From contig NZ_NKTY01000025.1 of assembly GCF_003207825.1 (NCBI RefSeq), forward strand, positions 1 through 44,744: a stretch of 44,744 nt of DNA, written 5' to 3'. Shown here piece after piece: positions 1 to 6,566 of the stretch (positions are counted from its first letter, which is position 1; every line of letters begins with the position of its first letter). The notes below the pieces were generated by a model that saw only the letters and a list, made by a program, of their open reading frames with translations, was not told where the DNA came from and made no database searches. Origin of the DNA: Komagataeibacter saccharivorans. Lineage in GTDB: Bacteria > Pseudomonadota > Alphaproteobacteria > Acetobacterales > Acetobacteraceae. Made by a program: the position numbers and the translations under genes.

Positions 1-1
1 C

Positions 2-247
2 ATTCCCGCCAGCGTCGATGGCGAACGGGTGCGCGGCCGCATGCGCGAGGATTTTGAAATCGAGATCGGCACCGCCTTCGGCCCGCTGCAGGGCAAGGTC
101 TGGCGCATCGGGGCCATGGGCTACAATGCCGAGAAGTCGAAGGTGCTGCTCACCCTCGGCGCGCTCGAAGCCGTGCTGCGTCAGGAGGGCCATGCCTTTA
201 CCGCGGGCGCAGGCGTGGATGCGGCGCTTGCCGCCTACAGCGCATGA
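2..247 (+). CDS. pucG: (S)-ureidoglycine-glyoxylate transaminase, C-terminal part (PucG-like)
   Basis: Only the last 81 codons lie in the window; the 5' end is cut by the left edge. The readable C-terminus carries the blocks FEIEIGTAFGPLQGKVWRIG and MGYNAEKSKVLLTLGALEAV, typical of the C-terminal domain of class-V PLP-dependent alanine-glyoxylate-type transaminases. Members next to allantoinase and uraD/uraH convert ureidoglycine plus glyoxylate to oxalurate plus glycine. The PLP lysine lies outside the window, so the specific assignment rests on context. The stop codon overlaps the first possible ATG of the following puuE frame, indicating one operon. Alternative: a serine/alanine-glyoxylate transaminase of the same fold. 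Confidence 0.75.
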   Translation: MPASVDGERVRGRMREDFEIEIGTAFGPLQGKVWRIGAMGYNAEKSKVLLTLGALEAVLRQEGHAFTAGAGVDAALAAYSA

Positions 248-267
248 TGAAGGGAGATCACGCCAGT

Positions 268-1176
268 ATGTCGCAAGATGCCTATCCGCGTGACCTTGTG
301 GGTTACGCGGGCAACCCGCCGGATGCAAAATGGCCCGGCGGCGCACGGATCGCGGTCCAGTTCGTTATCAATTATGAAGAGGGGGCCGAGAATTCGGTCC
401 TGCACGGGGATCGTGGCTCGGAAGCGTTCCTGTCGGAAATGGTTGGCGCGCAGTCCATCATCGGTGCGCGCGCGATCGCGATGGAAAGCCTGTATGAATA
501 CGGATCGCGCGCCGGGTTCTGGCGCCTGCACCGCATCTTTACCCAGCGTCGCCAGCCGCTGACGGTGTTCGGGGTGGCTGCCGCCATGGCGCGCAATCCC
601 GCAGCCGTTGCGGCAATGAAGGATGCAGGTTGGGAAATCGCATCGCATGGGCTGCGCTGGATCGATTACCAGAACGTGCCCGAAGCGGTGGAACGCGCGC
701 ATATCGCGGAATGTATCGCCCTGCATACGAAGCTGACCGGTTCGCGCCCGCTGGGGTGGTATCAGGGGCGTACCAGTCCTAATACCGCCCGCCTGATCGC
801 GGAGGAGGGGGGATTTGTCTATGACGCGGATTCCTACGCCGATGACCTGCCTTATTACGACCGCAGCAACGGGCGCGCGCAACTGATCGTGCCCTACACG
901 CTGGACGTGAACGACATGCGGTTCGTGGCGCTCAACGGCTTTACCGAAGGCGAGCAGTTCTTCAACTACCTGCGCGATACCTTCGATGAACTGTATGAGG
1001 AAGGGGCCGACAGACCTCGCATGATGTCCGTGGGCCTGCATTGCCGTGTTGCGGGCCGTCCCGGTCGTGCGCGGGCCGTGGCGCGTTTCCTTGACTACAT
1101 TGCAGCCCGCGAGAAGGTCTGGGTTGCAACGCGGCTGGACATTGCGCGGCACTGGCAGGAAGTACACCCGGCATGA
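268..1176 (+). CDS. puuE: Allantoinase PuuE (polysaccharide deacetylase fold)
   Basis: About 302 aa. This is the metal-independent allantoinase family, which hydrolyses allantoin to allantoate in the cytoplasm. Visible family blocks are RDLVGYAGNPPDAKWPGGAR near the start, FVINYEEGAENSVLHGD, the GWYQGRTSPNTARL segment in the middle and MMSVGLHCRVAGRPGRARAV towards the end, all in the order expected for PuuE. An in-frame ATG also exists at 244, but the Shine-Dalgarno AAGGGAG at 250-256 stands properly in front of the ATG at 268, so 268 is chosen. The gene sits between the transaminase end and uraD (ATGA overlap), so it is the third step of a compact urate-to-oxalurate pathway. Confidence 0.9.
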   Translation: MSQDAYPRDLVGYAGNPPDAKWPGGARIAVQFVINYEEGAENSVLHGDRGSEAFLSEMVGAQSIIGARAIAMESLYEYGSRAGFWRLHRIFTQRRQPLTVFGVAAAMARNPAAVAAMKDAGWEIASHGLRWIDYQNVPEAVERAHIAECIALHTKLTGSRPLGWYQGRTSPNTARLIAEEGGFVYDADSYADDLPYYDRSNGRAQLIVPYTLDVNDMRFVALNGFTEGEQFFNYLRDTFDELYEEGADRPRMMSVGLHCRVAGRPGRARAVARFLDYIAAREKVWVATRLDIARHWQEVHPA

Positions 1177-1700
1177 GCAGCGTGATGGATCGGGTGAATG
1201 CGTTTTCCGCAGTGCGGTTCGTGGAAATGTTCGGCCCGCTATATGAACATTCCCCCTGGATCGCCCAGCGTGCCTACGCCCATGCGCCTTTTGCCGATGT
1301 GCAGGCCATGCAGGCCGCGATGCGCGCGGAACTGGACCGCGCGGATGACGCGGAAAAGATGGCGCTGATCCGCGCCCATCCCGAACTGGCGCAGCGCATG
1401 GGCGTGGACCCGACGCTGACATCCGCTTCCGCCGCCGAACAGGCTTCCGCCGGGCTGGACCGGCTGACACCGGAAGAATTTACCCGGTTCCGCGCTCTGA
1501 ACGATGCTTATGCCGCCAGATTCGGTATTCCGTTCATCATATGCGTGCGCCGGTCGGACAAGGCGGGCATCCTGAACGGGATACAGACACGGCTGGAAAA
1601 CACGCCGGAAGTGGAACAGCAGACGGCGCTGGCGGAAATTAACAAGATCGCAGCACTCCGTCTTGCGGATGTGCTTGAGCGGATGGAGCATGAGGCATGA
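1173..1700 (+). CDS. uraD: 2-oxo-4-hydroxy-4-carboxy-5-ureidoimidazoline (OHCU) decarboxylase
   Basis: 175 aa, the usual size of bacterial UraD. It decarboxylates OHCU to S-(+)-allantoin after UraH has acted. The sequence shows the alpha-helical family hallmarks: a LYEHSPWIAQRAYAHAPF segment, the RAHPELAQRM block with the catalytic-site His, the SAAEQASAGLDRLTPEEF helix and the FGIPFIICVR strand followed by LNGIQTRLENTPEVE. Its ATG overlaps the puuE stop (ATGA), and its stop overlaps the uraH start in the same way, so translation is probably coupled through the operon. No anomalies seen. Confidence 0.93.
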   Translation: MSSVMDRVNAFSAVRFVEMFGPLYEHSPWIAQRAYAHAPFADVQAMQAAMRAELDRADDAEKMALIRAHPELAQRMGVDPTLTSASAAEQASAGLDRLTPEEFTRFRALNDAYAARFGIPFIICVRRSDKAGILNGIQTRLENTPEVEQQTALAEINKIAALRLADVLERMEHEA

Positions 1701-2053
1701 GCACACTGTCCACCCACGTCCTTGATCTCGTATCCGGCAAACCTGCCGCCGGGATGGCGATCAGCCTGTGGGCGGGGCAGGACTGCCTGTTCCGTGGCGT
1801 AACCAACGCGGATGGGCGCTGCCCCGAACTCAGCCAGCATACGGGCGAGATGGCGGCAGGGTCCTACCGGCTGGAATTCGCCGTGGCTGATTACTTCCGC
1901 GCGCGCGATGTGGCGCTGTCCGATCCGCCATTCCTTGATGTCGTGCCCATCGCCTTTGGCATGGCGCAGGTTCCGGCGGGGGAGAAGGGCGGCCATTATC
2001 ATGTGCCGCTGCTGGTTTCGCCCTACGGGTTCTCGACCTATCGCGGTAGCTGA
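1697..2053 (+). CDS. uraH: 5-hydroxyisourate hydrolase (transthyretin-related protein)
   Basis: 118 aa, normal for the family. It hydrolyses 5-hydroxyisourate to OHCU. The N-terminal LSTHVLDLVSGKPAAGM contains the active-site His, and the protein ends in YHVPLLVSPYGFSTYRGS with the family-defining C-terminal YRGS and the catalytic His/Arg/Ser positions. There is no signal peptide, so it acts in the cytoplasm. It is the last gene of the uricolytic operon and is followed by an intrinsic terminator at 2081-2112. Confidence 0.95.
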   Translation: MSTLSTHVLDLVSGKPAAGMAISLWAGQDCLFRGVTNADGRCPELSQHTGEMAAGSYRLEFAVADYFRARDVALSDPPFLDVVPIAFGMAQVPAGEKGGHYHVPLLVSPYGFSTYRGS

Positions 2054-2074
2054 CAGCCCGCGTTGCGATCCATG

Positions 2075-2112
2075 AAAAAAGGGCCGTGGCATGATCTGCC
2101 ACGGCCCTTTTT
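2075..2112. terminator. Bidirectional intrinsic terminator between uraH and the isocitrate dehydrogenase gene
   Basis: An 11-bp perfect stem GGGCCGTGGCA (2081-2091) / TGCCACGGCCC (2097-2107) with a TGATC loop is followed by TTTTT on the plus strand and preceded by AAAAAA (2075-2080). It can therefore terminate both uraH (+) and the convergent gene ending at 2154 (-). Confidence 0.9.
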
Positions 2113-2153
2113 CATATCCTGCGGCGGACCGGCCGCCGCAGGGGCAGGCTGGA

Positions 2154-3182
2154 TCAGACCAGTGCCTGCTTCAGCGCCGCCGTAAGGTCGGTCGTGCTGG
2201 CCTTGCCGCCAAGGTCGCCCGTGCGCACCGCGCCGGATGTGATGACCTTCTCGATGGCCTTGTCGATGCGGGTGGCCAGATCCTGACGGCCCACATGCGC
2301 CAGCATCATGTTCGCGGCCAGCAGCAGGGAGGTCGGGTTGGCCTTGTTCTGGCCCGCGATGTCGGGTGCGGAACCATGCACGGCTTCGAACACGGCAGCC
2401 TTTTCGCCAATGTTGGCGCCGGGTGCGAGACCAAGGCCGCCCACAAGACCTGCCGTCAGGTCGGACAGGATATCGCCGAACAGGTTGGTGGTGACGATGC
2501 AGTCATACTGCCACGGATCGGTCACAAGCTGCATGGCGCAGGCATCGACGATGCGCTCGTTCACTTCCACGCGGCCTTCATATTCCTTGGCGACCTTGCG
2601 GCCTTCTTCCAGGAACAGGCCGGTCAGCAGCTTCAGGATGTTGGCCTTGTGCACCAGGGTCACGCGCTTGCGGTTGTTCTTGACCGCGTATTCGAAGGCG
2701 TAACGGACAATGCGGTTGCATTCCGCGCGCGTGGTGTAGCCCGCGCTGGTGGCGATGGCGTGCGGGTCGCCGCCACAGGGAATGTAGTTTTCCATCGCCG
2801 CGTAATACCCTTCAAGGTTTTCGCGGAAGATGACGAGGTTGATGTTCTCGAACCGGCCGCCGGGCACGATGGTCTTTGTGGGGCGCACATTTGCGAACAG
2901 GCCGAACTCCTGACGCAGTGTGACGTTGATGGACTTGAAGCCGCCGCCGACGGGGGTCGTCAGCGGGCCCTTGAGCGCAAGGCCGGTGCGGTGGATGCTT
3001 TCGATCGTTTCCTTGGGCAGCGGGCTGCCGGTGGCGTCAAGGGCCGCCATGCCGGCAAGGGCCTTTTCCCATTTGAAGGGGGCGCCAACGGTGTCCAGAA
3101 TTTCGGTAACGGAGGTGACAATTTCAGGTCCGATCCCATCGCCGGGGATCAGGGTGGCGGGAATTGTTTTTTCTGCTGACAT
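2154..3182 (-). CDS. icd: NAD-dependent isocitrate dehydrogenase (IDH/IPMDH family)
   Basis: 342 aa beta-decarboxylating dehydrogenase converting isocitrate to 2-oxoglutarate. The N-terminus has the LIPGDGIGPEI glycine motif (residues 11-21). The substrate loop GGFKSINVTLRQEFGLFANV carries Ser84, Asn86, Arg90 and Arg100, the pattern of isocitrate rather than isopropylmalate enzymes. RENLEGYY places Arg120 and Tyr127, NLFGDILSDLTAG gives the metal aspartates, and VHGSAPDIAGQNKANP is the NAD-type cofactor motif. The length matches NAD-IDH, not the roughly 415-aa NADP Icd. The SD GGGAGA stands 9 nt before the ATG. It is a single-gene unit with its own promoter region and a palindrome at 3211-3226. 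Isopropylmalate or homoisocitrate dehydrogenase is less likely. Confidence 0.88.
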   Translation of the reverse strand: MSAEKTIPATLIPGDGIGPEIVTSVTEILDTVGAPFKWEKALAGMAALDATGSPLPKETIESIHRTGLALKGPLTTPVGGGFKSINVTLRQEFGLFANVRPTKTIVPGGRFENINLVIFRENLEGYYAAMENYIPCGGDPHAIATSAGYTTRAECNRIVRYAFEYAVKNNRKRVTLVHKANILKLLTGLFLEEGRKVAKEYEGRVEVNERIVDACAMQLVTDPWQYDCIVTTNLFGDILSDLTAGLVGGLGLAPGANIGEKAAVFEAVHGSAPDIAGQNKANPTSLLLAANMMLAHVGRQDLATRIDKAIEKVITSGAVRTGDLGGKASTTDLTAALKQALV

Positions 3183-3210
3183 TCTCGAACGTCTCCCATT
3201 TTACTTGCTA

Positions 3211-3226
3211 CTGAAATTTATTTCAG
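3211..3226. promoter_or_regulatory. AT-rich 16-bp palindrome upstream of isocitrate dehydrogenase, possible operator
   Basis: CTGAAATTTATTTCAG is a perfect inverted repeat (7-bp arms, 2-nt centre), lying 29 nt upstream of the icd ATG in a GC-rich background. A perfect AT-rich palindrome at this position suggests a transcription-factor operator or a 5'-UTR hairpin. The cognate regulator is unknown. Confidence 0.4.
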
Positions 3227-3321
3227 CATGCCCACCGGCTTGGCTTGCCCGGTTCGTTGCCGGGTGCCCCGTCGGAACTGGTTAAAAGTCCTAGGCCCCC
3301 CGGCCAGATGTGACAATCGGG

Positions 3322-3345
3322 CCACCGCCGCGCGGCGGTGGTTTT
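3322..3345. terminator. Strong hairpin just downstream of the aminopeptidase P gene
   Basis: CCACCGCC (3322-3329), loop GCGC, GGCGGTGG (3334-3341). It lies 13 nt past the stop of the minus-strand gene ending at 3355 and probably ends its transcript. The T run (TTTT, 3342-3345) is on the plus-strand side, so it is an atypical terminator for the minus-strand gene. Confidence 0.5.
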
Positions 3346-3354
3346 GCAGTCACA

Positions 3355-5127
3355 TTATCCGGCGTGCAGCGGCGCGCAGGCCGCCGTGAGCCATGTACGC
3401 GCCGGTGTATCCAGATGTGGCGCGACCTGTTCAAAAACCCGTGCATGATACTGGTCCAGCCACGCGATCTCGCTGGGTTGCAGGCTGGCGGTATCAATCA
3501 GCCGCCGGTCAAACGGGGCCAGGGTCAGGGTTTCGAATTCCATGAAGCTGCGCTTTTCCTCCCCGATGGGGCTGGGCTGGACCAGCAACAGGTTTTCCAG
3601 CCGTATGCCGAACGCGCCGGGGCGGTAATAGCCCGGTTCATTGGACAGGATCATGCCCGGCTGAAGCTGCACGGGCCGGAAAACGGGGGAAATGTTGGCC
3701 GGTCCTTCATGCACGGACAGATAGCTGCCGATGCCGTGGCCGGTGCCATGGTCGTAATCAAGGCCGCCATCCCACAGGGCGTAACGCGCCAGCGCATCCA
3801 GCGCATGTCCGGTCACGCCTTTGGGGAAGCGTGCGCGGGCAAGGGCGATGTGACCGCGCAGCACGCGGGTATACGCATTGCGCACATCGTCGTCCGGTGC
3901 ATCGGGGCCGGTCCAGATGGTGCGCGTGATATCGGTCGTGCCAAAGGGATACTGCGCGCCGCTGTCGATCAGATAGACCTCGTTGGGTCTGATCTTGCGG
4001 TCGCTTTCCGGGGTGACGCGGTAATGGATGATGGCCCCGTTTGGTCCGGAACCGGAAATGGCGGGGAAGCTTTCCTCCCTGTAGTCGGGGGAGGCTGCGC
4101 GGAAACGGTCAAGCTGGATCGTTGCTTCAAGCTCCGCCGTGCGCGTCGCGTTTTCATCCAGCCAGTGCAGGAAACGGCACATGGCCATGCCATCCGTCAG
4201 GTGGGCGCGGCGGCTGCCTTCCTGTTCCACGGGGTTCTTGATCGCCTTGGGCAGCAGGCACGGATCGCCCTTGCGGATTATGGTCGCGCCGGCGTGTTCG
4301 AGTATCTGCATGAACCAGATGGCGTTGCTGGCCGGGTCCACCTGCACGCGGGCGGGGGCAAGGGCGCGCAGCGTGTCTTCCAGTGCGGTGGGGGGCTGGA
4401 TGGTGACATCATCGCCCAGCCACTGCCGGGTCTGGTCTGACAGCTTGGCCGGGTCGATCAGCAGGGTCACGCGCGCATCATCATGCACGATGGCGAAACA
4501 CAGGCTGAGCGGCGTAAAGGGCACATCGCGCCCGCGGATATTGAGCAGCCACGCGATGGAGGCCGGATCGCTCAGCACCAGCGCGCTCTCGCCCCCGTCG
4601 CGCAGGTCACTGGCAATGCGTTCGCGCTTGTCGCGGCTGGACTGTCCGGCCCATTCCTCGGGCTGCGGTACGCAGGGGGTGCAGGGGGCCGCAGGACGGT
4701 CGGTCCAGATCGCGTCCACCGGATTGGCGGGCAGGGCAACCATATCCAGTCCGGCATCAAGGAACGGACGCAGCGCGCTTTCGCTGATCAGGCGCGGATC
4801 GTAGCCGATTCGCCTGCTGCTGCCGTGGCGGGCCAGCCATGTGGCGGGTGGTGTATCGCGCAGATGCTGGCGCTCCCACGCCGCTGCGTCCACCTGCTGG
4901 TCCATCTGGGTGATGTAGCGCCCATCCGAAAATACCGCCGCGCGGTCGGGCAGCACCGCCGCCAGCCCGGCGCTGCCGGTAAATCCGGTCAGCCACGCCA
5001 GGCGTTCCGCGCAGGGCGCGACATATTCCCCCAGATGTTCATCGCCGCGCGGCAGGACAAAACCGTCCGCACCCATCTGCTTCAGGACGGCGCGCAGCGC
5101 GTCAAGGCGGTTACTGGCCAGTGACAT
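3355..5127 (-). CDS. pepP: Xaa-Pro aminopeptidase (aminopeptidase P, M24B family)
   Basis: 590 aa, the three-domain long form resembling eukaryotic cytosolic XPNPEP1 rather than the roughly 440-aa E. coli PepP. It removes N-terminal residues preceding proline. Two creatinase-type N-terminal domains are followed by a pita-bread catalytic domain. The metal ligands are visible: LIDSGAQYPFGTTDITRT (Asp about 387 and 398), YDHGTGHGIGSYLSVHEGP (His about 461), LSNEPGYY (Glu) and GIRLENLLLV (Glu). No signal peptide, so cytoplasmic. GAGGA lies 7 nt before the ATG at 5127. It stands between icd and the acetyltransferase on the same strand. All catalytic residues are present. Confidence 0.93.
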   Translation of the reverse strand: MSLASNRLDALRAVLKQMGADGFVLPRGDEHLGEYVAPCAERLAWLTGFTGSAGLAAVLPDRAAVFSDGRYITQMDQQVDAAAWERQHLRDTPPATWLARHGSSRRIGYDPRLISESALRPFLDAGLDMVALPANPVDAIWTDRPAAPCTPCVPQPEEWAGQSSRDKRERIASDLRDGGESALVLSDPASIAWLLNIRGRDVPFTPLSLCFAIVHDDARVTLLIDPAKLSDQTRQWLGDDVTIQPPTALEDTLRALAPARVQVDPASNAIWFMQILEHAGATIIRKGDPCLLPKAIKNPVEQEGSRRAHLTDGMAMCRFLHWLDENATRTAELEATIQLDRFRAASPDYREESFPAISGSGPNGAIIHYRVTPESDRKIRPNEVYLIDSGAQYPFGTTDITRTIWTGPDAPDDDVRNAYTRVLRGHIALARARFPKGVTGHALDALARYALWDGGLDYDHGTGHGIGSYLSVHEGPANISPVFRPVQLQPGMILSNEPGYYRPGAFGIRLENLLLVQPSPIGEEKRSFMEFETLTLAPFDRRLIDTASLQPSEIAWLDQYHARVFEQVAPHLDTPARTWLTAACAPLHAG

Positions 5128-5152
5128 GGAATGATCCTCGTGCGTGGTGAAA

Positions 5153-5671
5153 TCAGGAATGCGACATGATGCGATACATGAACAGCAGGTCCATCCATCG
5201 GCCGAATTTGGTGCCGCATTCGGGTATCAGGCCCCCGTGCTGGAAGCCAAAGCGTTCATGCAGCAGGCGTGACGCGACATTGGTGGAGGTAATGCCCCCC
5301 ACCATGACATGCACGTTTTCCGCCATCGCCCGGTCACACAGCGCCTGCAGCAGCGCGCTGCCAATGCCCTGCCGCTTGTAGGCGGGCGCGATATAGACCG
5401 AATGTTCGACCGTATGGATGTAGCCAGAAAATGGCCGGAACATTTTCCAGCTACTGTATCCCGCAACACTGCCATCGGGCATTTCCGCCACCAGAACCGG
5501 ATAGCCGCTGGCCTGACTGGAATGCAGCCATTCCAGCCGCGCGGCTACCGTGGTTTCGTTGGTTTCCCACATGGTGGTGCTGTTGCGGATGGCGTGATTG
5601 ACGATTTCGACAATCGCCGGAATGTCCGCGTCCGTTGCGTCGCGGATCAGCAGGGCGGGTCTGTCAGCCAT
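5153..5671 (-). CDS. GNAT N-acetyltransferase of the phosphinothricin acetyltransferase (Pat/MddA) type
   Basis: 172 aa, single GNAT domain. IRDATDADIPAIVEIVNHAI at the N-terminus and HSVYIAPAYKRQGIGSALLQ (acetyl-CoA pyrophosphate-binding R/Q-x-x-G-x-G/A loop) match the Pat family. GGITSTNVASRLLHERFGF is the typical beta-bulge and C-terminal helix. Such enzymes acetylate the amino group of methionine sulfone/sulfoximine or phosphinothricin-like compounds; the natural substrate here cannot be read. The gene starts 8 bp inside the end of prmA and has no clear SD of its own, suggesting translational coupling within a uvrD-prmA-pat operon. Confidence 0.82.
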   Translation of the reverse strand: MADRPALLIRDATDADIPAIVEIVNHAIRNSTTMWETNETTVAARLEWLHSSQASGYPVLVAEMPDGSVAGYSSWKMFRPFSGYIHTVEHSVYIAPAYKRQGIGSALLQALCDRAMAENVHVMVGGITSTNVASRLLHERFGFQHGGLIPECGTKFGRWMDLLFMYRIMSHS

Positions 5672-6566
5672 GGGGTTTGCGCAGGATCAGTGTGCCCCAG
5701 TCTCCCTCGCGCAGATGGCGCTCAAGGACCAGACCATGGCGGCGATGGGCGGCCAGCACCATGCGCACCTGCGTATTGAGCAGGCCAGCCAGTATGGCCG
5801 TGCCGCCGGGCAGCAGGTTACGCGCAAGATCGGCCGCCATGCTGCACAGCGGGCGGGCAAGGATATTGGCGAAGACCAGATCATAGGGCGCATGGTGTCG
5901 GATGGCGGGAGTGGCCCAGCCATTGCCCAGATGGCAGTCCACCAGATTGCCCAGCCCGTTCATCGCGGCATTGCGACGGGTTACGCGCACGGACCACGGA
6001 TCGATGTCGGTCGCCAGAACGGGCCGGTGCAGCAGGGCCGCCGCCGCCATGGCCAGGATGCCCGAACCACATCCCAGATCGAGGATACGGCGCGGCTGGC
6101 GATAGGCGACCAGTTCTAGCGCGCGCAGGCAGCCGCGTGTCGAACCGTGTTCGCCTGAGCCGAAAGCGACGCCCGCGTCCAGGGTTATGGTGATGCGCTG
6201 AGGCCGTCCCGCCTGTTCCAGATGCGTGCCGCGTATGGCGAAGCGTCGGCCTGCAAGCTGTTCGGGAAAGGCTTCGTAAGTGCGGGCAAGCCAGCCTTCG
6301 GATTCCGTGTGGCTGCGTTCGAGTTCGGCATCGACGCCCGTGGTCAGGCCAGCCACCAGCAGGGCGGCGCGGAGTTCTTCCTCCCCGTTGCCAATATCCT
6401 TGACCCCTTCCACACGCCACTGGGTCTGGTTGTCGTCCACCTCGAAAATGCCGATGGTGGTGCAGACGGTGGACAGGGCGGATTCATAGGCTTCGACCGC
6501 TTCAGGCGGGACCGTGACCGATATGGTTTCCAGTTCGGTGGCGTGACGCCGGGGGGAAAGGCTCAT
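5664..6566 (-). CDS. prmA: Ribosomal protein L11 methyltransferase
   Basis: 300 aa. SAM-dependent enzyme that trimethylates ribosomal protein bL11. The N-terminal substrate-recognition domain (about residues 1-100) is followed by a Rossmann methyltransferase domain: GVAFGSGEHGSTRGCLRALE precedes motif I ILDLGCGSGILAMAAAALL, then ATDIDPWSVRVTRRNAAMNG, and YDLVFANILARPL is the NILA-type motif IV of PrmA. Its ATG directly abuts the TAA of the upstream helicase gene, so the two are co-transcribed and probably translationally coupled. Confidence 0.9.
   Translation of the reverse strand: MSLSPRRHATELETISVTVPPEAVEAYESALSTVCTTIGIFEVDDNQTQWRVEGVKDIGNGEEELRAALLVAGLTTGVDAELERSHTESEGWLARTYEAFPEQLAGRRFAIRGTHLEQAGRPQRITITLDAGVAFGSGEHGSTRGCLRALELVAYRQPRRILDLGCGSGILAMAAAALLHRPVLATDIDPWSVRVTRRNAAMNGLGNLVDCHLGNGWATPAIRHHAPYDLVFANILARPLCSMAADLARNLLPGGTAILAGLLNTQVRMVLAAHRRHGLVLERHLREGDWGTLILRKPHG

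Noticed and set aside
235-1470. Long minus-strand open frame (411 codons) opposite puuE and uraD
   Set aside because: It is antisense to two well-supported genes, has Arg/Pro/His-rich non-family composition and is a usual by-product of high G+C third-position bias.
3310-4440. Long plus-strand frame opposite the aminopeptidase P gene
   Set aside because: The aminopeptidase on the other strand has all catalytic motifs; the antisense frame shows no family blocks.
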